Shown here one piece after another: positions 33,740-45,884 of a stretch of DNA of 64,000 bases (positions are counted from its first letter, which is position 1; the number at the start of each line of letters is the position of its first letter). The position numbers and the translations under genes were made by a program. The DNA is from Fragum whitleyi (lineage: Eukaryota > Mollusca > Bivalvia > Cardiida > Cardiidae). A model generated the notes under the pieces. The model made no database searches. It saw nothing but the letters and a program-made list of their open reading frames with translations, and was not told where the DNA came from. The DNA is taken from positions 93,855,232 through 93,919,231 of the forward strand of contig OX411544.1 in the NCBI GenBank assembly GCA_948146395.1. The letters run 5' to 3'.

Positions 33740-34370
33740 CTTAAATGCTTTACCCTGAACACTTTTTGAGAGGCAGTTGAAAAAGGGTTGAACATTTTAC
33801 AATGCTATTCTGAAAAAGTGTTTTGTCATTTTCTGTTCAGTACTGAAATATGAGACACAGGGGGCTAACATAAAGGTAACAAACATTAAGTCCCCCTTTA
33901 CATGACATTTTGGTATGAAATTTTCAAATAGTATATGGTCAAGGGCATCTGATTTGCTACTCAAATATGAAATTTCATCAAATTATGTACATACGTCTTG
34001 GAGAAAAATGAAAGAATAATAAGGAGTATTTAACAAGCTAGGGTAAAGGTAACAAACATTTAACCCCCTTTTTCCATGATATATTATTTGTACGAAAATT
34101 TCAAATTGTTTATAGTAAAGGGCATCTGATTTGCTACTCAATTTGCTTCATTAAATTCTGACCATTAGCCTAGGAGAAATTTGAGAAAAACTGTATTTTA
34201 CCCTAAGTCCCCCTTTTTCCCTTGACGAGGCCTCGAATTCAAAAACCGAGACAGATGCATCAACACTATATCATAGGAAGTGTATTTGGTAAATTTCATT
34301 TGATTTGGCCGAAGAGTTATAGAGAAATCGCTTGGGACGGACTGACGGACGGACGGCAAAATGCTCTCCC
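33740..34370 (+). repeat. decayed ~172-bp tandem repeat with ACGG tail
   Basis: The string AAAGGTAACAAACATT recurs at about 33872 and 34045, and GGGCATCTGATTTGCTACTCAA at about 33943 and 34118. The block ends in an ACGG microsatellite (about 34335-34356). A core repeat plus an ACGG tetranucleotide recalls the pearl elements described from bivalves; that link is inference. Confidence 0.55.
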
Positions 34371-34379
34371 TTCGGGGAA

Positions 34380-35070
34380 CATAAAACGGTTGTCATGCAA
34401 CATTGGATACCATTGGAAACCAAATGAATACTTCTGTGCTCATATGTGTCTAATGTATTGCTTAAGGTGATTTGATCTGCTTTATTGATAAACATGCAAT
34501 AATATGTACGGCTGGCGACCATCTCTTTTTACACATAATTGTTGTCATAGGGACTGTTCCATTGGAAGCCGTAAATGTCAATACTGTTTTACCTTAAATA
34601 CATGTGTGACGTTTAAAATCATACACATATCGGCTGCAGTCCCGCTTTACTCTCATGCATCTTTACTACGGTATATCAATACAAAGTCTGCTGATTGTTT
34701 TCCTATGTGAGGAAGTTAGGTTTCCTGCTTTACATGTATTTAGCTAGCTGCCACGTTGAAAACGAAACCATGTTGTTTGTCATCCAAGACATGGTAAATA
34801 ACATACTGTGCACCCTCAAGAATATATTCACCATTTAGCAAGATCTTATGACGGAAAGATATATAAAGTTAAAGGCACCAATATGTTAGCTGTATTTAGA
34901 GCCATTGAGCATGACGACCACCTTTATAAAAATCCACTATGTCGCTTGCCATTTCGGATTCCGAGCTTTTCCGAATGGGTTTCAGCCTATTTTTTTTCTT
35001 ATAGAAAATAATATAAACGTCATCTATGACACGGGTGTACAAGTGGTAAATTGACGCCACTTTTTATGAA
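34380..35070. other. no recognisable content
   Basis: Open frames on both strands of 34.2-35.0 kb carry no recognised domain and no exon borders with conserved neighbours. Confidence 0.45.
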
Positions 35071-35079
35071 AAACTGAAC

Positions 35080-36790
35080 GAAATTTCTCAGTGTCGGTGT
35101 CTTATAGCCGAAATCTTAGCGACCATCTTCTGAAACGATCACGAAGCTGTCTTTTGATCGTGGATATCGTACATATCTAAAAGGATGTACCCTAGAGTAT
35201 ATGCGAAATCTGGTGCTCCTATCACCAAGAAAAGGATTTCTGGAAACCGTTTTAGTAATATCGCCTATACGCAATGTTCATGGCTGCCACCTTAGAGGGT
35301 AGTTCCCATTATTATTTTGTTACATTGGATATCGTACGTTTTTGAATTCGCTATACTATGGAGTTTATCGTTTATAAAGTGTGCTGTTGTAAGCAAAAGT
35401 GAAGAGTTTTCGTAATATGTATCGTACTTGCAAGTAAATCTGGCGGCCATCTTGCAAAATGGACAACCATGCTGCATTTCGATCATGGATCCCTTGAGTT
35501 TCTGAAATGGCATACCGCGTAGTACTTATGTGGCAAATATGTTCTTCGTGTCACCAAGAAAAAGGGATTTTTAGCGTCGGCCCAATGATATTGACGACGC
35601 ATTGCTACTGTTCTTTTTGGAAACCGCCGTATCATGGAGTATAGTCCGTTTGACTTCTATATGGACCAACATTTCGCCGAAAATCTCAGAAATTAAATAA
35701 TGAAACGTATATTTTTCTTGCCATATCATTTTTTCCTGCTAATACCATGACGAATTCTGTTTTTCAGAATTTTTGAATGTAAAATAATGATTTTGTCCGT
35801 CCGTCTACATGTTAACTTCCAGCATTTCATACCTACTTGTTACTGTATTAAACGGAACAGCGAATTGTATAACCAAAAATAGTAATGATTTGCATAGGGG
35901 CCGAGTCAAAAGAGTAAAATTTTAAGTGAATTGTATTACTGTAAAATCGAGTTTTTCAATTAAATTAAGTTTGTCTAAAATTTTTGCTACCGTTGGATAT
36001 CAAATCTGTGTATATTCTCTCTTTCTTCAGAAACTGTTTGACCAGATAATTGATTATTGATTTTATTCATTCTGAGATAAACCCTTTATTTACATGTTAA
36101 GACCAATCAAAAAGCATTATTTAACGAAGTAGTTGGGAATTTCACGAGGAAAACTTGATGAAAAGGCGAGTACTAACGGTAAAAATCACGTGCTATTTAA
36201 GTTTAAGATGACATGACCGTCGATATGCTAATTAGCATGTCCAAATAAGGAATAATGGACATTTCATCTGTCAAAAGTTAAGTGTAAAACCACGTGTTTT
36301 TACTATATATGTTGACATTTTCCTACTATTGAACAGCCTCCATCACCCCTCGTGTTTAGGAACGGATAATGCGAAAATATTAACATTAACTAGATAGACA
36401 AAATCATTATTTTGAAATCATTTTATTTTCGAAAAATATTTTTTGGAATGGTATTAAGCTGAAATAAAGATTTAACTACATACAAATCCTCTATTCAAAC
36501 GCAATTTTATGTAATTGATGAAAAGGTTGGTCCATATAGAAGTCAAACGGACTATATATGTATATGAAGTAAATGTTGAACTTATATGTCAGCGATTAAG
36601 AATTTTCGCAAATTGTATACTATATTGCCAATATGACCCGCGGCCATTTTTGAAAATGACCACCAAGTTGTCGTGCCATTGTTGATACCGTGATTATCTT
36701 AAATGACACGCCCTAGAGTATATATTTTCTAAATTCATTTGGTGCATGTGTCAGAAAGTGAACCGTTTTAACCGTTTTTGGCCGCGTATT
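35080..36790. repeat. decayed tandem repeat split by a TIR element
   Basis: The reverse complement of the 27780-28900 family. CACCAAGAAAA followed by GGATTT occurs near 35221 and 35553, CCTAGAGTATAT near 35190 and 36710, and GCGGCCAT near 35446 and 36638. The family is interrupted at 35640-36556 by the TIR element and resumes after it. Confidence 0.6.
35640..36556. mobile_element. 917-bp TIR element with perfect 31-bp ends
   Basis: The left end 35640-35670 and right end 36526-36556 are exact reverse complements. They begin TATAGTCCGTTTGACTTC. Subterminal blocks around AATAATGATTTTGTC are also inverted copies (near 35783 and 36400), so the arms extend imperfectly further inward. It has no coding capacity. 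If TA is taken as target duplication, it fits a Tc1/mariner-like MITE; TATA cannot be excluded. It is inserted into a decayed tandem repeat. Confidence 0.85.
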
Positions 36791-36799
36791 AAAAAACTT

Positions 36800-38320
36800 T
36801 GTTTTCAGTTTATTTCATATTTTGATTACGGAACCCCAAACTCGCCATCATACAAACATTCTGCGGTGCCCATGCGGCGGCATACGTTGTCCGTGTGGTC
36901 ATCTCACGGTTTAAAGAGTTGCATAGACCTTGAGAATTTTTTCAAAAAAAAAAAAAAAAAATAAGCAAGACTGCACAAAGTTGCAAAAGCAGAAGAATTG
37001 ACTGATATATGATATATTATCCGGACAAAAAGTTTTTGGTCCGTTGATATTGAACTGAAATCTTTATATTTCAACCAATTTCGGTGCCGTTAACACCACC
37101 TAATCAACACACGCCATAATATGAGGCCCCTAGGCCTAAATATGAAATGAAATTTTTTAGGCACATTTCTAAATTTAAAAATATCTTTATCCGTAATAGG
37201 GTCATACTTTGGGAAAGGCCAATTATTTTAAGTTGCTTGATAGATTCCGATTTTTGAAGTCATATTCAAAATATTAAGTCTAATGGTGTAGGGGAGTGTT
37301 TTTTCTTAAATAAGATGTAAAAAAAGACCAATAACATAAATTATGCCTTATTTCTATGTGAAAGCAACATTTGAAGCATTTTGGTAAAGGAACATCAGGC
37401 GATGACACTATACCAAATATCGAGACTCCAGGCCTTGATTTTTGTAAATCTTTTTAAGTTTATTTTGCTCTGTTGCCATATTCTTCGAAGAACTAGATAG
37501 TACTCGCTAAAGGATCATTTATGTGAATTTTGATTAAAAGTCAATGGTTATTTTAGGAGGAGACTACTTGATAACTGTTGGCGGACGGACGGAAAGACGA
37601 ATACCGGTACTGGTCTATCGCATTACTTCATCATGAACACTCTGATGTGAACCAAAAAGCTTAAGTTTCATATATGTTTTTAACCCAAATATGGAATGTT
37701 CACTTTTGCCAATTACTTTTATCCTTTCATGTTTTGGTTATAGTTATATACACACGTTGATGATATTTGCCCATAAATCCTTGAAATGAATCATTCCAAG
37801 GAATGGAAAAGTAAACTCGTCATAGCCATGACCTGCAAGATCATTATTAAGTAGAATAAGCTGAATGCCCAATCGGTCCGAAAGAATTATCTGAAGCAAA
37901 TCACGTAAAAGTTAATAGAATGAACACATTGAAAATAAATACATGTATACTCCAATAAACTGCCCTTATGTAACTTTTTACATATTTCTTTTTACATACT
38001 TGAACTTTGTATTTAATGCAATACCTATGTTTTTAGTACACAGGGAATAAATACTAGAATATGTTGGCTTTTTGCTAAACATGACAGCTGGTATCGGTTT
38101 TTTTTTGCTCGACGCTGCATTCATTTAATCCCAAAAAAATCAACCAAAAACGCTCAAATTCTTTTCTCAAAGCTTCTTAATCGTTCAAAGATTATGAAAA
38201 TTTCAATCAAATCGAGCAAATAATTGCATAATTGCAATTTCATATGCTGGTCATGATGTTCAAGCGTCTGATTTTTCCCTCGAAGACATTGAAATTTAGC
38301 AAAGTTTGTAGATTTTATTA
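36800..38320. other. poly-A tract and decayed repeat scraps
   Basis: An A-run ends near 36961. The region 37100-37620 has recurrent-style repeat sequence ending in GGCGGACGGACGGA (about 37580), another ACGG-type tail. No gene was recognised. Confidence 0.4.
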
Positions 38321-38327
38321 AAGAGAG

Positions 38328-38383
38328 GTAAAACAACGTCGATAATTTCGTCCAATTGGACGGAATTATCGATTATGTTTTAC
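38328..38383. repeat. 56-bp near-perfect palindrome
   Basis: The arms 38328-38353 and 38358-38383 (GTAAAACAACGTCGATAA... and its near-complement) surround a central AATT. There are about two mismatches in 26 bp. No copy was seen elsewhere in the window. Confidence 0.88.
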
Positions 38384-38389
38384 CACACT

Positions 38390-40200
38390 TGAAAAACATT
38401 CAAAACTCGCTCCCCCACTATTCCATTTTACTCCGAGATCAATCCAAAATAATTTACCTTGTCAATTTCACAATGTTGTTAACTATAGGTATGACATATA
38501 ATTGTTCGTACTTAGTATTTTCCCAATCTCTGTCATGCATGTACACGTATAATCTTGGACACCTGTTTTTTATGCCCCTATATCGATTTCGAGGGATATT
38601 TTTTGCCCCGTCTGCCTGTATTTCGTGTGTCTCTATGTTTGTCCTTCAAGGGCGTGTCATAATCTAAAGCCAAGCTGTTTTCGGAGAAAACCCGAGGTAC
38701 TATGATTATGACTATGTACAAGTTGTACCTGTCAAATAAAATATATGTTCCGTTCTGTTCTGTTATGATCACCTTGGTTGGCGTTGGTTCGCGTTGGCGA
38801 AGACGTTGACGTTGGTTTGACATACTTTATCCTTGGTCATACCAATGTTCCTTTTAAAGATATCTTCATGAATCTTGGTATGTGTGTTCACCATCACAAT
38901 AGCTATCCAGATTATCAAAGGGGATAACTCTGGTGGAATTTGTTTAAAGAGTTTTATGCCCCCTTTTCGATTTAACAATATCAAGAACCTGCAGCCGAGC
39001 GTTGCACCCGTAGGCGGTTCTCTTGTTTAATATTGCTTGTGACAAACACTTTTTGTGTTGGTACAAATGTCAACGTCATTAGCCAATCTAAAGGTCAATA
39101 ATCATCAAAGGTAATTTGTATAAATTTTATGACTTGAACATAGATCATAACTGATATACTAGTATCTTTCGTATTACGCTTGTATATCGACTGTGAATGC
39201 AATTCGAGTAATGCTAAACCCAAAGTTATTAGTCGAGTTTCGGTCATATTTTTAAGTCAAGTATTTGGAATAATTTACATGGATCATAATTCTTGAAGGC
39301 ATAGTAAAACAGCTATCATATTTCACATAAATAATGAATTCGACATGCTTTATGAGAACTCATCAGTCAATGTTAAGGTCATTCTTTTAGATTAAATTCG
39401 TGTTTTATTCCAAGTTTAAATAATAATTATATTAAAACTTGAAGGGTTTTATACTGGCCATATTGTTTAAACTGTAAGTGTTTTAATTTGTATGTTTAAG
39501 AACGTTGTTGCTTGTAACATACAGTTCTTTTGGTGAATACTTCAAGGTCATCGTTCAAGGTAAAGGTAATGTTTGAAATATGTGAAACGGGACTGTAAGT
39601 TAAAACCAACTACATTTCGTACCTGGATCCCAAACTTGTGTATCAAGCCGCCCTTTCTTAATACTTGCAGTTGCTGGTGGTAATTGGTGTTTAACAAATA
39701 TATATGTTTTATGTTTAATTTTATATTTGCAGCCTGGAATGTTTTGAAAATTGATTTTAATATTTACTCAAAACAAGCATCGTTTTCTCTCTAAAATGAA
39801 ACTTGAAGGTTTAAGACATAGCTCTAAATGCTTTCTGCAATGCTTCAATATTTTCTGTCATTTGTTTTATTGTTTTTTTTTTTTTTTAAATGATGTGATA
39901 ATTTGTGACAATATCATCAAATATTTTATTCGCTTTACATTGTTATTTTATTGAATAAATACGTATCGGTTTTAATATTGTTTTAAATCATTTTCCCCGT
40001 TATCAGTATTTTATTGTTAAGAATCGATTAGTTTATAAACAAATTATTACCAGAAGCATACTTTCTGGAAACGCAGACCTTACCTGTACTCGAATAAACT
40101 GTCCCGGGGGATTTTTTTAAGCTCGGCTGTTATGGAACAAAATTCTCTCGGTAATGAGCATCGGGACCTCTACGGAATAATCTTTTTATTCCCGAGTCAG
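38390..40200. other. no gene; one repeat terminus
   Basis: AT-rich sequence. A block at about 38985-39030 (GAGCGTTGCACCCGTAGGC, then GGTTCTCTTGTTT) has the look of an interspersed repeat end. Nothing coding was recognised. Confidence 0.4.
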
Positions 40201-40209
40201 AATGCGATT

Positions 40210-40510
40210 GGGTCAATTGGAACCTTTGGCGATTCTACAAAATTGAGGACGCAAACACGAAACAGGGTCATATCACACGAGGGTTTATGTGACGTCACAA
40301 ACATTGCTGACGATGAGGTTACAAAAATAAAATCAACGAAAGATTAAAACTTGACATTTTATAACTTGATAACAAACGCGGAGTTTTACTGCATTTTGTC
40401 ATCAAATTATAAAATGCCCCAAAGAGCTAAGTAGATGATCGGAAAGCATTAAAGGAATTTGTATTAACCAAAGTACCTCAAGGAGCCGAACCATCAAAAG
40501 AAATACCCAA
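40210..40510 (+). repeat. dispersed repeat R2, copy 2
   Basis: Counterpart of 1110-1445. This copy has an exact TGACGTCA at 40290-40297 where copy 1 has a degenerate form. Confidence 0.6.
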
Positions 40511-40639
40511 AATTACTACACTTACGTGATCGTCGGTGTTGTATGTCTCTAGTATTGCAGTACGTTGTTTGTACAAAAAGTATGAATTTGGACGTAGTCA
40601 TCCACATGCGGTCGATTAAAAGTGTGACATAAAGGTGGA

Positions 40640-41020
40640 CCGTGAAAAGACGAGATGTATTATGTAATCACCCGTGGTGTATGGGCGACAAGCATTGGAA
40701 CGTCCGATGGATTTCTCATCTTTGTCCGGAGTATAACTCTACCACCCTTATTCCGATTAACTTGAAACTTGTCAGTTATATATCATTATTACGGAGTACA
40801 GTGCACAAGAACCATAACTCTACCTAGGTTATTGTTATTCGCTGATTTGTTGACTTTTTTTTATATTCCCTCCATGAGTCGACATACAGCAGTGGGACGG
40901 GCGTAACTTGTGACAATTTTCACCTGGTTGATGTCCAATAAACTTTCGTAAAAAACAAATATCACCCCCCCCCCCCACACACACACACAGACACACCCAC
41001 CCAACCACCCACAGCACCCA
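40640..41020. repeat. decayed repeat with poly-C and CA tracts
   Basis: The text around GAGTATAACTCTACCACC and AACTTGAAACTTGTCA recurs in weaker form (ATAACTCTACCTAGG), suggesting a repeat relic. A C-run followed by a CA microsatellite lies at about 40965-41000. No gene was recognised. Confidence 0.45.
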
Positions 41021-41099
41021 ACCCACGATAAGTATATAATGCTAATTACATTTTCAGGAACTAGTAAATTGTCATTCATGGAACATTCCAGATTTTATA

Positions 41100-42130
41100 T
41101 TATTAGTCAAATTAATTGTGAGAGAGAAGATTTTTTTAACTTTTTAAAGTTAAATAAAACTCCGCCTGCCACATCCACATTTATCGGCTCATCAAAATGT
41201 CGTTCCAAATTTGAGTAAAAGTGCACCTAAGTAATATTCAAGCCAAGTTTGATTAAAATTGGCCAAAAATGAGTGGGGAGGAGAATATTTAAAGTGAAAA
41301 AGGCTCCGCCCTGCAACGCCCATAATAAGGGTACAACCCTTTTTTTAACTATTTAGAAATAGGGTCACCAGAAGAACATTCATGAAACCATTTGTTGAGA
41401 TCGGCAAAATGGTTTGAGAAGGGTTTCAAAGGTTATGATTTGAAAAAAATGCCCTGCCACGCCCGTGTTAGGGGGACAATCAAAATTTCTTGAACAATTT
41501 AAGCATAGGGTCCCGAAAAGAACATCCATACCAAGTTTCATTGAAATCGGTTTGGACGGAGGAGATTTTAAAGATTTTAAAGTGAAATAAGCCCAGCCCC
41601 GCAACGCTCATATTTGGGGTTAATCAAAATTTCTTTAACAATTTAAGTAAAGGGTCTCCAAAGGGAGTTTCGCTGAAATAGGCTCAATGGTGTGTGTATT
41701 TCCGTTTATTTATCGTCGCTACCGTAGCACATGCCCTTATGAGCGACGCCCCCAGAAGACGGTTAGTTATTAAGGGGGATAGTGCAAGGACACATGACGA
41801 AACTACTGCTGAGATCCGCCATGGTTCTTTAACGCGCTCGGTGTAAAGCACCATCTCACGGGACCTCGGTTCAACGTCTCATCCGAAAGACAATTAGTTT
41901 TGTTAAGATACCAGCCACGAACATCGAACACGAACACCAGGCATCGAACCCACGCAGTCGGACTTCAGTGGTTTTGATAGACCTTTTACATGAGGATTTG
42001 GTTTGGGACAAAAGGATTTTAAAAGATTTGATAGTGAAAAAACGTCACACCCTACCACACCCACCCTTTGGGGTCAATCACAATTTCTTTAACAATTAAA
42101 GTAAAATGTCACACAAGGAACATACATATC
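41100..42130 (+). repeat. decayed ~145-bp tandem repeat, interrupted
   Basis: Same family as 7080-8320. Landmarks resembling AAGTTTCATTGAAATCGG occur near 41243, 41385, 41534 and 41668. The array resumes near 41990 (GGTTTGGGACAAAAGGATTT) after an unrelated insert at about 41690-41990. Confidence 0.65.
41690..41990 (-). repeat. SINE-like insert in the repeat array
   Basis: On the minus strand, GGGTTCGATGCC (B-box-like) is followed by a block with TTTCGGATGAGACGTTGAAC, then AGGTCCCGTGAGATGGTGC, then AAAGAACCATGGCGG. The far end is a TAAATAA-type tail. From memory this central block resembles conserved invertebrate SINE domains. The insertion into the surrounding array is evident from the interrupted periodicity. 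Confidence 0.5.
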
Positions 42131-42179
42131 ATGTATTGGTGCCCGTTCCCGATTTTGTTCAAGTTGTACCTTGGATAAA

Positions 42180-42362
42180 TAAAGGTTATGTTATGTTATT
42201 TTATGTTATGTTAGAAAGCTGTATGCGTGTCCGCCAGTGGATGAAGCCTCGATTTCTACGCACTGTGACCAAATACCAGAATATATATCTAAATCTGTAG
42301 CGTTTTTTAAAGGTTTTAGTGAATGTTTGAATGAATGAATGTGTGAATGAATGAATGAATGG
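42180..42362. repeat. TTATG and GAAT microsatellites
   Basis: TATGTTATGTTAT-type repeats lie at 42186-42212. GAATGAATGAATG repeats with interruptions lie at about 42326-42361. Confidence 0.85.
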
Positions 42363-42369
42363 AGCGCTT

Positions 42370-43374
42370 TTGAGTAATTAAAAATACGAGTTATCGGTTT
42401 TGGTGTCAATTTCACGATGCTCTAACTGTAACATGTTTACACAATTGAAGTGTAATAAACGTACCTAGCTCGACCATTGTCATTATCTTAGGTGTTGTAC
42501 TTTGATGCTGACGAAGTAATCTAAATCTATTGAAATTGCTGCAGCCTCTCAATAACCACTTTGAATGTTCATCCAATGAGGTTATACGAACTAATATAAT
42601 TTCACTAGACCATATCTCAAACCACATAAAAAAGTTTGTAATTGATTACAAGACGTATGTGATTTTGTGATGGATAATACATTATTGAATAAAAAACTTA
42701 ACGGTTTTATTGAAGTATCTTCCATTTGTAAGGTTTCCTTTTTGTGTTTGTTATTAAAAAACCTGCTCTTTCATAGTTCTTTATAGAAAAAAACCAAAAC
42801 AACAAAACTGGTTCTGAGATTCGGAAATTTGTGTATTTTCCTATGTTTAAGAATCGCAGATGGGTATGGCACTAACAACAACCCATTTGAAAAAAATATA
42901 GCTTGAATGCTCGAATGGCGGAACCAGTCTATTTATATCTAGTCTATACATTACGAAATTACTATTTTTCGTGTATTATGCTTCATTTTTCGTATGTATC
43001 AATATGAAGCTTCCAAATTGACAAATACTTCGACCTTGACCTTTGATAGAAAGGAAAAACACACAGAATTGTATGCGTAAACAGCTGGCTCTAAATCTAA
43101 GAATAATCTTATAGGCGTGAGTAGTTGCTTAATTTTTCAGAATGGAATTCCGCTAAATTCAGGAGTATCTGTCTTTTATTTCTTTCCTTACCAGATCGAA
43201 TCTTACTATTGTAGAGATTTCTACAGGATTATTTTAAACTTTTGGTCTATTAATAAGTAAATATAAAAAATAAGAGTTATCATAAACTGCTTTTGTGCCG
43301 ATCAAAATATTGTTGTCACTATGACAGTGTGGTACATGTAAATGTTTTTTCAGTACACCTACCATCAATGTTAA
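42370..43374. other. left flank of the large tandem array
   Basis: No gene was recognised with confidence. One minus-strand frame ending TPKIMTMVELG at a GTACGT donor (42463) was weighed as a gene B exon 3 and not accepted. The flank ends GTTAA directly before the first array TIR. Confidence 0.4.
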
Positions 43375-43763
43375 GGTATAAGGGAACTAAAACCTGTCTT
43401 AAATTGAGGCCCATTCATTTGCGCATGAAATGAATTGAAAATTAGTATGGCACGATCCCTTTTCTCTACGACTTTTCGGGCCATTTTTGAGATGACCCTT
43501 ACCGCGAAGCTGTTTTTACCGGCCCCTCAAAAAAATATACCCATGTTTAAAAATAGCTTTTGGACCCGGAAAATAGTTTAAAATCTTTAATTTTTCGATT
43601 GTATTTCAACAAGGGATTATAATCGCTGAAAAATATACAAACAATTTTGGATTTCAATAATATTGACCAATCAGAGATCACCTTCAACATTTGAGTATAT
43701 GGACCGGAGTTTCCCTAAAGTTTTCTACCAGAGTGGTTGGAAATGAATTAGTTCCCTTAGACC
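43375..43763. mobile_element. TIR element copy 1 (about 70 bp deleted), TAA flanks
   Basis: The left end is GGTATAAGGGAACTAA and the right end TTAGTTCCCTTAGACC. It lacks the 70 bp that follow the left TIR in other copies. It is flanked by TAA on both sides (GTTAA before, TAAAG after), which fits the 3-bp duplications of PIF/Harbinger-like elements. Confidence 0.75.
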
Positions 43764-45424
43764 TAAAGAAGAATTTTTTTGCCAATGAAATATAAAAATT
43801 GCACATATTTACGTACAATTACCTTTTTTGGATTAAATCTGAAAATTTCAGGCGCTTACGTGTTATAGTTAATGAGTAATGGTCGTTACCCTTAACCCAG
43901 TCGGGGAAAAATTCACATCAAATATAGTCCCAAGCGAAAAATTGTTCTTTGAAAAACGTGAGTTTTCTATACACAAAAACTGAAGGTTGTTTTCTATTTA
44001 GGAGTACTTTTTCATCACAATTTAATTAAATATCTTCTTTGCAATGCATTTAATGGTGTTTTGCGGGTGAAAGTTGTCATTTTCTATTTTTCATGGATTT
44101 TCTTTTGTCGTAACCCTTATCTTTCATAAGAAATTTACGAGTTTTCGCATTTTTCAGCCTACACGGTGTTTGTTTATCAGCTAATTCCTCAATGTAACAC
44201 ATGGAATATTACACAAGCATATGCCTGATAACTATGCAAAAAATCAAAGAAATCGGTCAAATAGGTTTTGAAAAATCAACGAACTCCCTTCACCCTGTTA
44301 AAGTTAAAAAGCTATCTCTCTGAGCGGTTAAAACGCGCCGGACATAACCCAATAACATTCAAACTGTGTTTTCTTTACATGATAATGTTTTCCAGAGTGC
44401 ATTTCACTATTTTGAGACACCTCGCGCAAAATGTTTGTTTTCGGTTGCAAATTATTATCAAAAAACCCTTATCTTTTTGTGCAAAAAAATCTTCTTTTCT
44501 CTTATTTTGGGGCTTATGATATATTTTTACAGTATAACTAATCCAAATTAAGAATATAATAACATAAAAAAAATGTTGTTTGCCACATTTAAGAAAAAAA
44601 AGTGCAATTGGTTGAGTAGTTTTTGAAAATTAGCGCTTATCTTTCACTCCAGCCAGGCAAACATCAACTTGGTTGACCACCCCCCCCCCCCCGGCAAAAA
44701 AGCCGAAATTAACTCAAAATATTCCAAAAATACCATTCTCTTTTCACTATTGTCTATTATTTTGTTTCAATGAATACTTAAAGCGCATATTTTGCAAATC
44801 CGATATAATTCAACACGGATTTATTTGTAAAATTAACCCTTATCTTTTGTTGAAATTTTATTTTTTCATATATTTTTTGTCAAAAATGTTATTTTTTTCC
44901 CAATGTTTCTGTCAAAAAGTGTTAAATTAGACCGGATTTTGTTCGGTTTTCTTTAGTTCTACCCTTAAAATACTTTTTTGTTGTTTGTGACTTAAAAATA
45001 TCCAATCAATATCAAGTTACGACGAACCAGTGGAGTAGATTTTTCCTTCTAGAGACGGCCCAAGATTAAGTTTTTCTTATTACGTAATAGTCCTAATTAC
45101 TTCCGGGTACAAAAATCGACTGTCAAACTAAAAGAAAATTATTTTGCAATATATACATGCAAAGAATGCAAGGCACTGACACACATTCAATGACTAAAAA
45201 ATGCAAGAAATGGGTGCTATTGTCCCGCGAGCGTGGTGTTTTTACTGTCAAAAAGCACTAAACGAATACCGAATTGGCCCTTTTAGCTTGACATATCATT
45301 TAAAGAATATTTTTCTCGATATTTGGTGATTAAGTAACCTAAAATAAAAACTCTAAGCGGACGAAGTAACTCTTACAAGACCATTAATAAGAGAACATGC
45401 ACTTATTTGCATATTTACCATTTA

Positions 45425-45884
45425 GGTATAAGGGAACTAATTCATTTTCCGTTATCGGCCATTATAACCTTTCCGGTCATAGCTCAGTCCAAGAGTTTGC
45501 GAGAGTGATCAAACCTGTCTTAAATTGAGGCCCATTCATTTGCGCATGAAATGAATTGAAAATTAGTATGGCATGATCCCTTTTCTCTACGACTTTTCGG
45601 GCCATTTTTGAGATGACCCTTACCGCGAAGCTGTTTTTACCGGCCCCTCAAAAAAATATACCCATGTTTAAAAATAGCTTTTGGACCCGGAAAATAGTTT
45701 AAAATCTTTAATTTTTCGATTGTATTTCAACAACGGATTATAATCGCTGAAAAATATACAAACAATTTTGGATTTCAATAATATTGACCAATCAGAGATC
45801 ACCTTCAACATTTGAGTATATGGACCGGAGTTTCCCTAAAGTTTTCTACCAGAGTGGTTGGAAATGAATTAGTTCCCTTAGACC
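45425..45884. mobile_element. TIR element copy 2 (460 bp)
   Basis: Complete copy. The left 26 bp starting GGTATAAGGGAACTAATTCA and the right 25 bp are reverse complements apart from one substitution and one T length difference. Confidence 0.8.

Noticed and set aside
42380..42551. Minus-strand frame ending TPKIMTMVELG at GTACGT as exon 3 of lipocalin gene B
   Set aside because: The end resembles SPGIFRLKDSIG and the phase fits, but the exon would be 83 rather than 80 bp, the acceptor has no pyrimidine tract, and the residues after the Cys do not align.
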